The position numbers were made by a program, and so were the translations under genes. Shown here piece after piece: positions 44,583 to 53,948 of a stretch of 64,000 nt of DNA. How positions within the stretch are numbered: position 1 is the stretch's first letter; the number at the start of each line of letters is the position of its first letter. The notes beneath the pieces are model-generated. The model was not told the DNA's origin and did not search any database. It worked only from the letters and a program-made list of their open reading frames with translations. The stretch is from the NCBI GenBank assembly GCA_002393735.1, contig DGTK01000007.1, positions 1 through 64,000 of the forward strand, in the 5' to 3' direction. This DNA is from Lachnospiraceae bacterium UBA4338 (GTDB lineage: Bacteria; Bacillota; Clostridia; Lachnospirales; Lachnospiraceae).

Positions 44583-44601
44583 ATTTGGGAGGTTTGGATA
44601 A

Positions 44602-44931
44602 ATGAAAGTATCTGATATTAGTAAAGACGGGAATTTTACACTTTTGACACCAACAGTATCACTTGATAAGGATGTGGACAAACTCTTCTGCTGCGACCTT
44701 TTGTCAATCGCAATGGGCAAGGCTCCGTCGGGTTCATGCTGGGTTACTGTTATGAGTAACGTTAATACTCTTGCAGTTGCAACACTTACTGATGTTTCCT
44801 GCATCGTGCTGGCTGAAGGCGTAACCATGGACGATACCCTTAAGGCCAAGGCTGCTTCTGAAGACGTGGCTGTATTCACCACAGAACTTCCTATTTATGA
44901 TGCAGCGAAATTAATTGATTCTTTAAGGTAA
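44602..44931 (+). CDS. DRTGG-domain protein, 109 aa
   Basis: A second, shorter and more divergent stand-alone DRTGG-like domain: DKLFCCDLLSIAMGKAPSGS, VNTLAVATLTDVSCIVLAEG and DVAVFTTELPIYDAAKLIDS. It is less similar to the family than the copy at 42496 but has the same alternation of small strands and the AVATLTDVSCIV core. Possibly the two make a heterodimer. A good GGGAGG site precedes ATG; the gene is 19 nt after the hydrogenase-like gene and 6 nt before the PHP gene. Confidence 0.78.
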   Translation: MKVSDISKDGNFTLLTPTVSLDKDVDKLFCCDLLSIAMGKAPSGSCWVTVMSNVNTLAVATLTDVSCIVLAEGVTMDDTLKAKAASEDVAVFTTELPIYDAAKLIDSLR

Positions 44932-44937
44932 GACATA

Positions 44938-45678
44938 ATGAGTAAATTCTATTATGATTTACATATGCACTCCTGCCTCTCTCCCTGCGGGGATAATGAC
45001 AATACCCCCGGGAACATTGTGGGAATGTGCGCTTTAAAAGAGTTAAATGTAATCGCACTTACAGACCATAACACATGCAAAAACTGCCCTGCCGTCACGA
45101 TGATTGCAGCGGAGTATGGAATTACGGTTATTCCGGGGATGGAACTTACCACATCTGAAGAAGTTCATGTGGTCTGCCTTTTTTATACATTAGAAGATGC
45201 GATGAGATTTGATGCCTATGTTGAGAAACATCAGCTTCCTATTCCGAATGATACCTTAAGGTTCGGCGACCAGATTATCATGAATGAAAAAGATGAACAG
45301 ATTGGAACTGTGGATCATCTCCTGTTGGCGGCAACGGATATCTCATTTACCGAAAGTTATGATTTGGTGCACTCTTTTAATGGAATTATGATTCCGGCTC
45401 ATATAGATAAGCCTTCTGATTCTGTTACATCTCAGCTTGGCTTCGTTCCGGAAGGTTCCAGGTTCACTTGTTTTGAGATTGCTAATAAGGACAATCTTGA
45501 ACAAATGTACAAAATCAATCCTTATCTTAAAGAATGCAATGCCATCAATGATTCGGATGCGCACTATCTGTGGCTGATACATGAGGCAGTCAATGTGATT
45601 GAGGCAAAGGAGAATTCGGTGGCGGCGATTTTGGAGGCGCTTACAGGAAATGAACATAAACTGTATTTCAATACCTAA
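44938..45678 (+). CDS. PHP-domain phosphoesterase, 246 aa
   Basis: The PHP metal motifs are visible: YDLHMHSCLSPCGDNDNTPG (HxH), IALTDHNTC and VIPGMELTTSEEVHVVCLFY (the E and H motifs), then MIPAHIDKP (H-x-D in the middle) and NDSDAHYL (D-x-H at the end). PHP proteins of this size are trinuclear-metal phosphoesterases that act on histidinol phosphate-like, nucleotide or RNA-end substrates; which one cannot be told. Because it ends the sensor operon, a role in a nucleotide or phosphate signal is possible. A terminator hairpin follows within a few bases of the stop. Confidence 0.85.
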   Translation: MSKFYYDLHMHSCLSPCGDNDNTPGNIVGMCALKELNVIALTDHNTCKNCPAVTMIAAEYGITVIPGMELTTSEEVHVVCLFYTLEDAMRFDAYVEKHQLPIPNDTLRFGDQIIMNEKDEQIGTVDHLLLAATDISFTESYDLVHSFNGIMIPAHIDKPSDSVTSQLGFVPEGSRFTCFEIANKDNLEQMYKINPYLKECNAINDSDAHYLWLIHEAVNVIEAKENSVAAILEALTGNEHKLYFNT

Positions 45679-45679
45679 T

Positions 45680-45700
45680 AACCCACTAAATTAGTGGGTT
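45680..45700 (+). terminator. Terminator after the sensor operon
   Basis: AACCCACT (45680-45687) pairs with AGTGGGTT (45693-45700), loop AAATT, followed by a T-rich stretch. Confidence 0.7.
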
Positions 45701-45728
45701 ATATTTTACATATAATTAAGGAAACTAT

Positions 45729-45770
45729 GGGGGTTTTGGTGTTTACAAAAACCCCCTTTCATATTATAAT
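45729..45770 (+). promoter_or_regulatory. nifJ promoter overlapped by a G-C/A-T hairpin
   Basis: TTTACA (45742-45747) and TATAAT (45765-45770) are 17 nt apart, a good promoter about 58 nt before nifJ. The -35 lies in the loop of GGGGGTTTT (45729-45737) and AAAACCCCC (45748-45756), a perfect 9-bp inverted repeat. It may be a second terminator for the upstream operon, or an operator. Confidence 0.6.
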
Positions 45771-45827
45771 TTTAAATAGTCAGGCGTTATTTTTTTGCGC
45801 CCAAAATTAAAGGAGGATGTTACTAAT

Positions 45828-48800
45828 ATGGCTAGAATCAAACAGTCAATGGATGGTAATACCGCCGCTGCTCATGTAGCTTATGCTTTTACAGAAGTTG
45901 CAGGTATCTATCCTATCACACCTTCAAGCCCTATGGCCGACTATGTTGACCAGTGGTCTGCAGAAGGTAGAAAAAACATTTTCGGTAACACAGTTAAAGT
46001 AACCGAAATGCAATCAGAAGCTGGTGCAGCCGGTACCGTTCACGGTTCCCTTGCAGCCGGTGCTATCACAACAACATTCACAGCATCTCAGGGTCTTCTT
46101 CTTATGATCCCTAACATGTACAAGATTGCTGCTGAACAATTACCTTGTGTATTCGATGTATCTGCAAGATGCGTTGCTACACAGTCACTTAATATCTTTG
46201 GTGATCACAGTGACGTATATGCATGCCGTCAGACAGGTTTTGCTATGCTCGCTGAGTCCAATCCACAGGAAGTTATGGACTTAAGCCCTGTTGCTCACCT
46301 TGCAGCTATTGAAGGAAAGGTTCCTTTCCTTAACTTCTTCGATGGTTTCCGTACATCTCATGAGATTCAGAAGATTGAATTATGGGACTATGAAGACCTG
46401 AAAGAAATGTGCAACATGGATGCGGTTGAAGCATTCAGAGCTCATGCACTTAATCCTGAGCATCCTGCAATGAGAGGCTCACATGAAAATGATGACGTAT
46501 TCTTCCAGCACAGAGAAGCTTGTAACTCAGTTTACGAAGCTCTTCCTGCTGTTGTAGAGAAATACATGAAGAAGATCAACGAAAAACTTGGTACAGATTA
46601 TGACCTCTTCAATTACTATGGTGCTGCCGATGCAGACAGAGTAATCGTTGCTATGGGTTCTGTATGTGACGTAGCCGAAGAAGTAATTGATTACTTAACA
46701 GCTGCAGGACAGAAAGTTGGTCTTATTAAAGTAAGATTATATCGTCCATGGGTTGCTAACTCATTCCTTAAAGTTCTTCCTAAGACAGTTAAAAAGATTG
46801 CTGTTCTTGACAGAACCAAAGAGCCGGGTTCACTCGGTGAGCCATTATATCTTGATATCGCTACAACTCTTCGTGAAGCAGGACTTAATGACATCCTCGT
46901 TTCAGCAGGTCGTTACGGTTTAGGCAGCAAGGATACATGTCCTTCATCTATCTTTGCTATTTATACAGAACTTGAGAAAGATGCTCCTAAGAAGAGATTT
47001 ACAATCGGTATCGTTGATGATGTTACCAATCTTAGCTTACCTGAAGTTAAACCTGCTCCTATCACATCCGCTAAGGGTACAGTAGAATGCAAGTTCTGGG
47101 GCTTAGGTGGTGACGGTACTGTTGGTGCCAATAAGAACTCTACCAAGATTATCGGCGACCATACAGACAAGTACATCCAGGCATACTTCCAGTATGACTC
47201 CAAGAAGACAGGTGGTATTACTATCTCCCATCTTCGTTTTGGCGACAAGCCTATTAAGAGCCCATACTACATCAATCAGGCTGACTTCGTAGCATGCCAT
47301 AACCCATCTTATGTTGTTAAAGGCTACAAGATGGTTCAGGATGTTAAGCCTGGCGGAATCTTCATGATTAACTGCCAGTGGTCTGATGAAGAACTTAATC
47401 AGCATATGCCGGCTGAAGCTAAGCAGTATATCGCTAAGAACAATATTCAGTTATATACAATCAACGCTATTGACAAGGCTATCGAAATCGGTATGGGTAA
47501 GAGAACAAATACTATCTTACAGTCAGCATTCTTCAAGCTTGCTAACGTTATGCCAATCGATGAAGCTGTTGATTACATGAAGCAGGCAGCTAAGAAGTCC
47601 TACTCCAAGAAGGGTGACGCTGTAGTTGAAATGAACTACAAGGCAATTGATGCCGGTGTAGATGCAATTCACAAAGTAGAAGTTCCTGCTGATTGGGCTA
47701 ATGCTACAGAAGAAAAGAAGGTAGTTAAGAGAGAAGGAAGACCTGCAACAGTTGATATGGTTAACAAACTTCTTGATCCTATCGGCTTAATGGATGGTTA
47801 CAGTTTACCAGTATCTGCATTCAAGGATATCGCAGATGGTCAGTTCGAAACAGGTGCTTCTGCTTACGAGAAGAGAGGAACTGCAGTTATGGTTCCTGAA
47901 TGGAACCCTGAAGCATGTGCTCAGTGTAACAGCTGTGCATTCGTATGTTCACATGCTACTATCCGTCCATTCATTCTTTCAGAGGAAGAAGTTAAGGCAG
48001 CTCCTTCAAATATCAAACTTGCAGATTCCAAGCATGCTAATGATGCAACAATGAAGTATACAATGAGTATATCTCCACTTGATTGTATGGGATGTGGCGA
48101 ATGTGTTACAGTTTGTCCTAAGCCTAATGAAGCTCTTAAGATGGTTCCTCAGGAATCACAGGCAGCTGAGCAGCCGGTATTCGATTACTTAGTTGCAAAC
48201 GTAGGCCGCAAGGAATTAAAGCCTGCTCTTGATAAGGGAATTACACCTATCAATTCACAGTACAATCAGCCACTTCTTGAGTTCTCAGGATCATGTGCAG
48301 GTTGTGCAGAAACATCTTATGCCAGATTAATCACACAGTTATTTGGTGAGCATATGTATATCTCAAATGCAACAGGATGCTCTTCTATCTGGGGTGGCCC
48401 TGCAGCTACATCACCATATACTGTTAACAAGGATTCCAAGAAGGGTCCTGCATGGTCTAACTCATTGTTCGAAGATAATGCTGAGCACGGCTTCGGTATG
48501 TACTTAGGACAGAAGGTTATCAGAGATCAGGCAATTGCTAAGTTAGAAGAACTCAAGGGTGCTGCTTCTGCTGATCTTGCCGGTGCTATTGATGCATTCC
48601 TTGCTACAAAGGATGACACACAGGCTAACGCAGCTGACGCTGAGAAGCTTATTGCAGAACTTGAGAAATCAGATAATGCTCTTGCTAAAGAAGTTCTTGC
48701 TAAGAAAGATTACTTATCAAAGAAATCTGTTTGGATCTTCGGTGGTGACGGATGGGCATACGATATCGGATTTGGTGGTCTTGATCACGTAATCGCTTCC

Positions 48801-49379
48801 GGCGAGAACGTAAACATCATGGTATTCGATACAGAAATGTATTCAAATACCGGTGGACAGGCATCTAAGGCTTCTAATATCGGTGAAGTTTGTCAGTTCG
48901 CTGCAGCTGGTAAGGAAATGAGCAAGAAGTCTCTTGCAGAAATCGCTATGAGCTACGGTTATGTATATGTTGCTCAGATCGCACTTGGTGCTAACCCGGC
49001 ACAGGCTGTTAAGGCTATCGCTGAGGCTGAAGCATACAACGGTCCTTCACTCATCATTGGTTACGCTCCTTGCGAACTTCACGGTATCGCTAAGGGTGGT
49101 ATGAACCACTGCCAGGATGAAATGAAGAAAGCTGTTAAGGCTGGTTACTGGAACCTCTTCACATTTGATCCTGCCAAGAAGGCAGCTGGTCAGAACCCAT
49201 TCACTCTTACATCTAAGGAAGGTGATGGTACATATCAGGAGTTCCTTAATAACGAAGCTCGTTATACACGTCTTATCAAGCCATTCCCTGAAAGAGCAGA
49301 GAAGTTATTCGCTGCATCAGAGGACGCTGCTAAGGCAAGATATGACCACTTACAGAAATTGGTTGAATTATACAAATAA
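45828..49379 (+). CDS. nifJ: Pyruvate:ferredoxin oxidoreductase, 1183 aa
   Basis: PFOR cleaves pyruvate with CoA to acetyl-CoA and CO2 and reduces ferredoxin, the central step of clostridial fermentation. Parts in order: pyrimidine-binding domain (YPITPSSPMADYVDQW), CoA and gamma domains, two [4Fe-4S] ferredoxin motifs (CAQCNSCAFVC, CMGCGECVTVC), then the TPP domain with CAGCAETSYARLITQLFG and DGWAYDIGFGGLDHVIASGE, SNTGGQASKAS. Length fits single-chain PFOR. The ATG at 45828 has AAAGGAGG about 10 nt before it; the frame also opens 11 codons earlier. Ferredoxin from it would feed HydABC. Confidence 0.97.
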   Translation: MARIKQSMDGNTAAAHVAYAFTEVAGIYPITPSSPMADYVDQWSAEGRKNIFGNTVKVTEMQSEAGAAGTVHGSLAAGAITTTFTASQGLLLMIPNMYKIAAEQLPCVFDVSARCVATQSLNIFGDHSDVYACRQTGFAMLAESNPQEVMDLSPVAHLAAIEGKVPFLNFFDGFRTSHEIQKIELWDYEDLKEMCNMDAVEAFRAHALNPEHPAMRGSHENDDVFFQHREACNSVYEALPAVVEKYMKKINEKLGTDYDLFNYYGAADADRVIVAMGSVCDVAEEVIDYLTAAGQKVGLIKVRLYRPWVANSFLKVLPKTVKKIAVLDRTKEPGSLGEPLYLDIATTLREAGLNDILVSAGRYGLGSKDTCPSSIFAIYTELEKDAPKKRFTIGIVDDVTNLSLPEVKPAPITSAKGTVECKFWGLGGDGTVGANKNSTKIIGDHTDKYIQAYFQYDSKKTGGITISHLRFGDKPIKSPYYINQADFVACHNPSYVVKGYKMVQDVKPGGIFMINCQWSDEELNQHMPAEAKQYIAKNNIQLYTINAIDKAIEIGMGKRTNTILQSAFFKLANVMPIDEAVDYMKQAAKKSYSKKGDAVVEMNYKAIDAGVDAIHKVEVPADWANATEEKKVVKREGRPATVDMVNKLLDPIGLMDGYSLPVSAFKDIADGQFETGASAYEKRGTAVMVPEWNPEACAQCNSCAFVCSHATIRPFILSEEEVKAAPSNIKLADSKHANDATMKYTMSISPLDCMGCGECVTVCPKPNEALKMVPQESQAAEQPVFDYLVANVGRKELKPALDKGITPINSQYNQPLLEFSGSCAGCAETSYARLITQLFGEHMYISNATGCSSIWGGPAATSPYTVNKDSKKGPAWSNSLFEDNAEHGFGMYLGQKVIRDQAIAKLEELKGAASADLAGAIDAFLATKDDTQANAADAEKLIAELEKSDNALAKEVLAKKDYLSKKSVWIFGGDGWAYDIGFGGLDHVIASGENVNIMVFDTEMYSNTGGQASKASNIGEVCQFAAAGKEMSKKSLAEIAMSYGYVYVAQIALGANPAQAVKAIAEAEAYNGPSLIIGYAPCELHGIAKGGMNHCQDEMKKAVKAGYWNLFTFDPAKKAAGQNPFTLTSKEGDGTYQEFLNNEARYTRLIKPFPERAEKLFAASEDAAKARYDHLQKLVELYK

Positions 49380-49401
49380 TAATAATATCCACTTTAAAGA
49401 G

Positions 49402-49425
49402 AAAGACCTGCTACTGCAGGTCTTT
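49402..49425 (+). terminator. Terminator after nifJ
   Basis: AAAGACCTGC (49402-49411) pairs with GCAGGTCTTT (49416-49425), loop TACT, followed by a T-rich run. Confidence 0.9.
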
Positions 49426-49444
49426 TTCTTTTGCGCGATGCTGC

Positions 49445-49587
49445 CATTGGGGACGGGGTAAAATGCATCTATGTGATCAACCCCCACATCTCCCACACTC
49501 CGTATTGTCCGTGCCTGTCCTTCACCCATTCAAGCAAAGCCCACTCACCGCTGCATCGCCCGGATGCATTTTACCCCGTCCCCAATG
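49445..49587. repeat. REP-like/MITE-like palindromic element, 25-bp perfect arms
   Basis: The left arm (49445-49469) starts CATTGGGGACGGGGTAAAAT and the right arm (49563-49587) is its exact reverse complement over all 25 bases, with 93 nt between. No target-site duplication or gene is visible. The core GGGGACGGGG resembles the repeats tied to REP-associated tyrosine transposases (RAYT). The element fills most of the 285-nt space between nifJ and the dynamin gene. Confidence 0.75.
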
Positions 49588-49611
49588 CATCCAATGCACC
49601 TCCTAACGCAA

Positions 49612-49637
49612 AAACCCTCCATCAACGTGGAGGGTTT
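49612..49637 (-). terminator. Terminator after the dynamin-like gene
   Basis: AAACCCTCCA (49612-49621) pairs with TGGAGGGTTT (49628-49637), loop TCAACG, 28 nt after the stop codon at 49665, with A/T flanks on both sides. Confidence 0.88.
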
Positions 49638-49664
49638 CTAATATTTAATTCATTTACTATTTAA

Positions 49665-52511
49665 TTAGTTATCCTTATTACCTAATCCCTGCTGGTCAAG
49701 GGGCTTGAAAGTAGGTTTCTTCTCTTCTACAGGTGCTTCAACTACCGCTTCCTTAACCTCTTCTTTCTTTTCCTCAGCCTCTATTGGCTTAAATCCAGAA
49801 GTAGTTTCTGAAGGTTTCTGAGTTTCAGCAGTTTCCTCTTTAACCTCAGGTGTCGCCTCAGCCTCAGTTGTCTCAGCAGCCTTCTCAGCCTCACCAGACG
49901 CTTCAGGAGCTGCATGAGCCTCTGCTTCTTCCTTCTTATCGCTACCTGAAAGAACAGCGCTCACATCACCTGTAAGGATGTCATCGGCGCTCTTAATCTT
50001 CTCTTCGCCCCAGATTTTATTATTAAGTTCCAAATCCTTCCTGTCTACAAGTTCAATAACAGACTTAGCCTTAGCCTGCTCTTCACTTGCTTTCTTCTCA
50101 TCGTTAATAAGAAGCTCCAAGTTACTTGAAATAATATCAATATTATTCTTAAACTCCTGAACAAGCTCTGCACACTTGGTCTTTGCTACTTCAATGATTT
50201 CTGCAATATAAGAATCAAACTGAATCTTTGTTGTATTGGCAAACATTGTTTCAACGTCGTTCTTATATGACTTCTTATCATTAATGGAGAATACGAAAAT
50301 AGCTTTCTGCTTCATGTAATCATCCATCTTAAGAGCTTTAAGTCTTGATGGTGGAATCTGTGTATCAGATACATTGGCAATTCTACGAATAAGTTCTTCA
50401 TCAATTCCCTTGTATCCTGTAATCTTCTTGATGATGATTCCCTTAAGTTCATCAATCTGCTGCTGCAGGATACGACCACGGTTATTCTTGTAGCTGTCAT
50501 CGATTTCCTGTAAGTAACGGTTCAGTTCTTCACGAATAATTGAGTTCTTCTCTTCGAATACTTCAGGACGAAGTGCAATCCATTTCATCTTGTCCGCAAT
50601 CTTGGATGCCTGAATCTGTCTGTTACCCATTACAGTATAAAGCTGGTTAATATCATCAATCTGGAATACCATATTTTCTGTTGTCATATTAGAGATATAT
50701 TCGTCATATGACTGTTCGATATCCCTAACCATGTTGGTCTTCATAATTGTGATATTGTGCTCGATCTGCTCTTTTGATAATCTTGCCTGATTCTCAATTG
50801 CTGCATAATCTTCACGAATGAAATCTACAACATTCTTAATTCCGTCATATAAGCCTTTAGCCTTAACTGCCAAAGCATATTTCTGAGCATATTTAACGAT
50901 TTCACACTCGATGGCATACATACCTGAGTTAACATAGATTCTCTGAAGAATAGGATAAATACTTGAACCCTCTTCCTTGGCAAGTTTATTTAACTCCTCC
51001 ATGCTGTCTGCAATAAGCTGTTTAGTCTCATTATCGGAATTAGCCATCTTATCAAGTTTGAAATACATACCTGTATCAACATCACTGGTTGGCTCTGTCT
51101 TACCAAATGGATCTTCAACAGGCTCGTTATTGATTTCATTTCTGTGGTTGGCAAGCCATCTTCTCTCGTCTTCGTTATCGATATTATTTCCGATAGCTTT
51201 TGAGATATATGCTGCCTTGGAAGAAACGAAGAATAATCTCTCTTTGGAAAGATCAATATGTTCAGCTTCTTCATTATAAATCTTATCTGTTTCCTTAAGA
51301 GTAACCTCAACTTTCTTATTCTTAAGAGAAGCAAGGTCTGCAAGGCTCTTTGTATCAGCCTGGTTAATTACATGAAGTGATCTTGCAAGGTCGATGGTTA
51401 CCTGACCTTCTGATTCCTTCAAATCATTTGATGTATTAATAAGATTATATAATACGCTGTTACCGGTACCTTCCATCTTGGTTGGCTCATAAAGCACGAT
51501 TAAGATAGAATTGGTCTGCTGCTGAAGTGCTTTCTTAAGAACAACAAGGTGTTCATTGGAATTACTGTCAGTACCAGGTGTATCATAGAATGTGAAGTTA
51601 ATATTGTCATCCAGTGGAATTGGGAAGTTAACTTCAATAATACCATCAATATATTCAGAATCATCTGTAACATCACCTGCATTAGGGATGTCATTTAACT
51701 TCTTCAGGATTGCATATAACTGTTCATGCTGCTGAAGTCTGAACATAAGAGCTGAGTTAATCTCACTGTTAACCTTCTCTTCAGTCTCAGGACATGGACC
51801 GTTGGCATGGAATGAGAATTTATTATTATCCTTATCCCAAACAATGTTAGCAATGATAGCCTGTTCTGAGTTGCCCTTCTTAATGATGAAAGCAACTGAT
51901 GGCTCCTTGGCATTCTTAATTCTGAACATCTTGGCTGTTTCAGAACTGATACATTCAGGAAGAATTCTCTTACCAATCAAAGCATTGATAAATGTGGACT
52001 TACCTGATGAATATGTACCAACGAGACAGATATTAACATCGCTGTTGTTGAGTTTAAGTTTCTTTGTCTCAAACTCATTTTTTCTTTTAATAAAGGATTT
52101 CTTAATATCAGAATTCTGTAATTCTCTTTCGAAAAGAGAAAGTGTATCGTCGCAGAATGCGCTTATCTCTGTATAGATATCAGCTACACAAGGAAGCTCG
52201 ATAAAATTATCAATCTTGAATCTTTCCTCGTTTACGCTCTTGTTATATTCTTCTACCTTCTTTACGAAATCTTCGTAATCTACTTTAGTTCCCTTGAATG
52301 TGACACTTACGTCATCTCTTAAGAACTGCTCCCATATATCCTCAAAGAATTTGTTGCCATGATTCTGAAGAAGAAATTCTCCCTTTTCAGGACTGTACTG
52401 ATTAAGCCATGGACACATAGCATATGGTATCTCCAGGAATTCACCCTTAGCCTTAGCCAAGAAACGAACTTCTTTCTTAACCGGATGATACATAATCATT
52501 AATTCTTTCAT
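49665..52511 (-). CDS. Dynamin-like large GTPase, 948 aa
   Basis: This is a bacterial dynamin-family protein: P-loop GTYSSGKST (165-173), a switch region, TFYDTPGTDSNSNEHL (DxPG) and a VINQADTKSL-like guanine motif (NxxD), then long helical stalk segments with coiled-coil character. Such proteins remodel or tether membranes, or defend against phage-caused damage. The last 110 or so residues are a low-complexity tail (Glu, Ala, Lys, Thr) holding two similar motifs, SGFKPIE and TFKPLDQQ. The start has GGAGGGG 8 nt upstream. The gene appears to be alone; no second dynamin partner is adjacent. Confidence 0.88.
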   Translation of the reverse strand: MKELMIMYHPVKKEVRFLAKAKGEFLEIPYAMCPWLNQYSPEKGEFLLQNHGNKFFEDIWEQFLRDDVSVTFKGTKVDYEDFVKKVEEYNKSVNEERFKIDNFIELPCVADIYTEISAFCDDTLSLFERELQNSDIKKSFIKRKNEFETKKLKLNNSDVNICLVGTYSSGKSTFINALIGKRILPECISSETAKMFRIKNAKEPSVAFIIKKGNSEQAIIANIVWDKDNNKFSFHANGPCPETEEKVNSEINSALMFRLQQHEQLYAILKKLNDIPNAGDVTDDSEYIDGIIEVNFPIPLDDNINFTFYDTPGTDSNSNEHLVVLKKALQQQTNSILIVLYEPTKMEGTGNSVLYNLINTSNDLKESEGQVTIDLARSLHVINQADTKSLADLASLKNKKVEVTLKETDKIYNEEAEHIDLSKERLFFVSSKAAYISKAIGNNIDNEDERRWLANHRNEINNEPVEDPFGKTEPTSDVDTGMYFKLDKMANSDNETKQLIADSMEELNKLAKEEGSSIYPILQRIYVNSGMYAIECEIVKYAQKYALAVKAKGLYDGIKNVVDFIREDYAAIENQARLSKEQIEHNITIMKTNMVRDIEQSYDEYISNMTTENMVFQIDDINQLYTVMGNRQIQASKIADKMKWIALRPEVFEEKNSIIREELNRYLQEIDDSYKNNRGRILQQQIDELKGIIIKKITGYKGIDEELIRRIANVSDTQIPPSRLKALKMDDYMKQKAIFVFSINDKKSYKNDVETMFANTTKIQFDSYIAEIIEVAKTKCAELVQEFKNNIDIISSNLELLINDEKKASEEQAKAKSVIELVDRKDLELNNKIWGEEKIKSADDILTGDVSAVLSGSDKKEEAEAHAAPEASGEAEKAAETTEAEATPEVKEETAETQKPSETTSGFKPIEAEEKKEEVKEAVVEAPVEEKKPTFKPLDQQGLGNKDN

Positions 52512-52631
52512 TGACGAAACCCCTCCAAGTAAATTTATGTATAGCGCTTCTTAATAACACAAAATGCCCCCCGAAACGCACTAAAAATACATAATAATTA
52601 TATAATGCCAAGCCTTAAAAGTCAAATAAAG

Positions 52632-52663
52632 AAATGGCTAAAAACATAGATTTTTAGCCATTT
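52632..52663 (-). terminator. Terminator after lysA
   Basis: AAATGGCTAAAAA (52632-52644) pairs with TTTTTAGCCATTT (52651-52663), loop CATAGA, directly after the lysA stop; both sides are T/A rich. Confidence 0.88.
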
Positions 52664-52667
52664 TATG

Positions 52668-53948
52668 TTACCTGCTTCCTTCGAAATCAAACTTTTCAAA
52701 AATATCAAAGCAGTCGAAAGTTCTAAGATAATCTTCTATTGTCTCAGCTCTTCTAATTAGCTGAACTTCTCCACCCGTTTTAAGCAGCAGTTCCTTGCTT
52801 CTTAACTTGCCGTTATAATTGTATCCCATGGAGAATCCGTGAGCTCCCGTATCATGAATATAGATAAAATCCCCGATTTCAATTTCCGGCAGCATCCTGT
52901 CTATGGCAAACTTGTCATTATTCTCACAAAGAGAACCGGTAATATCATATTTATGATCACAAGGCTTATCCTCTTTACCAAGAATGGTTATATGATGATA
53001 AGCTCCATACATTGCAGGTCTCATTAAGTTAACTGCACAGGCATCACATCCCACATATTCCTTGTAAATATGCTTAAAATGTACGGCCTTTGTAACCAGA
53101 GCACCGTAAGGTCCCATTACGAATCTGCCCATCTCTGTAAGCACCGCCACATCACCTAAGGATGACGGAACAATAACTTCCTCATAAGCCTTTCTTACCC
53201 CCTCACCGATATTTGCAATATTACAAGGCTCATCTTCAGGCTTATATGGAATACCAACACCGCCTGAGAGATTAACGAATGTAATATTAACACCTGTCAC
53301 TTCATGAGCCTCAACCGCAAGCTCAAATAAAATTTTTGCAAGCATTGGATAATACTTATCTGACAAAACATTACTTGCAAGAAATGCATGAATACCGAAC
53401 TCTTCAACGCCATAGCCTTTAAGAATCTTCATGGCTTCAAACATCTGCTCTTTGCTCATTCCATATTTTGCATCTCCTGGATTATCCATAATTCCGTTAC
53501 ATACTTCGAATACTCCCCCCGGATTGTATCTTAAACACATTTTCTTAGGCAGTGTACCAAGAACATTCTTAATGAATTCAACATGTGTAAAATCATCAAG
53601 ATTTATAATAGCGCCTAACTTATTGGCATATTTATACTCACTTGCAGGAGTTGCATTGGATGAAAACATAATGCCATTTCCATCAAGTCCAACAGCCTTT
53701 GAAAGCACAAGTTCACTCATGGATGAGCAGTCCATACCGCAACCTTCCGCTTTAAGAATCTGCAGAATAAACGGATTTGGATTAGCCTTAACTGCAAAAT
53801 ATTCCTTAAATCCCTTATTCCAGCTGAAAGCCTTATTAATGGCTCTCACATTCTCTATTATGCTTTTCTCATCATAGATGTGATAAGGAGTGGAATACTC
53901 TTTATCAATTTCTTTCGCTTTTTCCAGTGTTAAAAATGCTTTTTTCAT
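52668..53948 (-). CDS. lysA: Diaminopimelate decarboxylase, 426 aa
   Basis: LysA decarboxylates meso-diaminopimelate to lysine, with PLP bound to the Lys in EYFAVKANPNPFIL. Fold type III features are seen: GMDCSSMSELVLSK, LRYNPGG, VNLSGGVGIPYKP, and, in the C-terminal half, GSLCENNDKFAIDRMLPEIE with IHDTGAHGFSMGYNYNGKLR (the Tyr/Cys substrate part). Length is typical. It overlaps ung by 4 nt, so it is the last gene of a transcript that includes hisH, hisF and ung. Confidence 0.9.
   Translation of the reverse strand: MKKAFLTLEKAKEIDKEYSTPYHIYDEKSIIENVRAINKAFSWNKGFKEYFAVKANPNPFILQILKAEGCGMDCSSMSELVLSKAVGLDGNGIMFSSNATPASEYKYANKLGAIINLDDFTHVEFIKNVLGTLPKKMCLRYNPGGVFEVCNGIMDNPGDAKYGMSKEQMFEAMKILKGYGVEEFGIHAFLASNVLSDKYYPMLAKILFELAVEAHEVTGVNITFVNLSGGVGIPYKPEDEPCNIANIGEGVRKAYEEVIVPSSLGDVAVLTEMGRFVMGPYGALVTKAVHFKHIYKEYVGCDACAVNLMRPAMYGAYHHITILGKEDKPCDHKYDITGSLCENNDKFAIDRMLPEIEIGDFIYIHDTGAHGFSMGYNYNGKLRSKELLLKTGGEVQLIRRAETIEDYLRTFDCFDIFEKFDFEGSR

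Noticed and set aside
49430..49664. Coding potential in the REP-like element region
   Set aside because: The short frames there lack a ribosome site and consist of repeat sequence.
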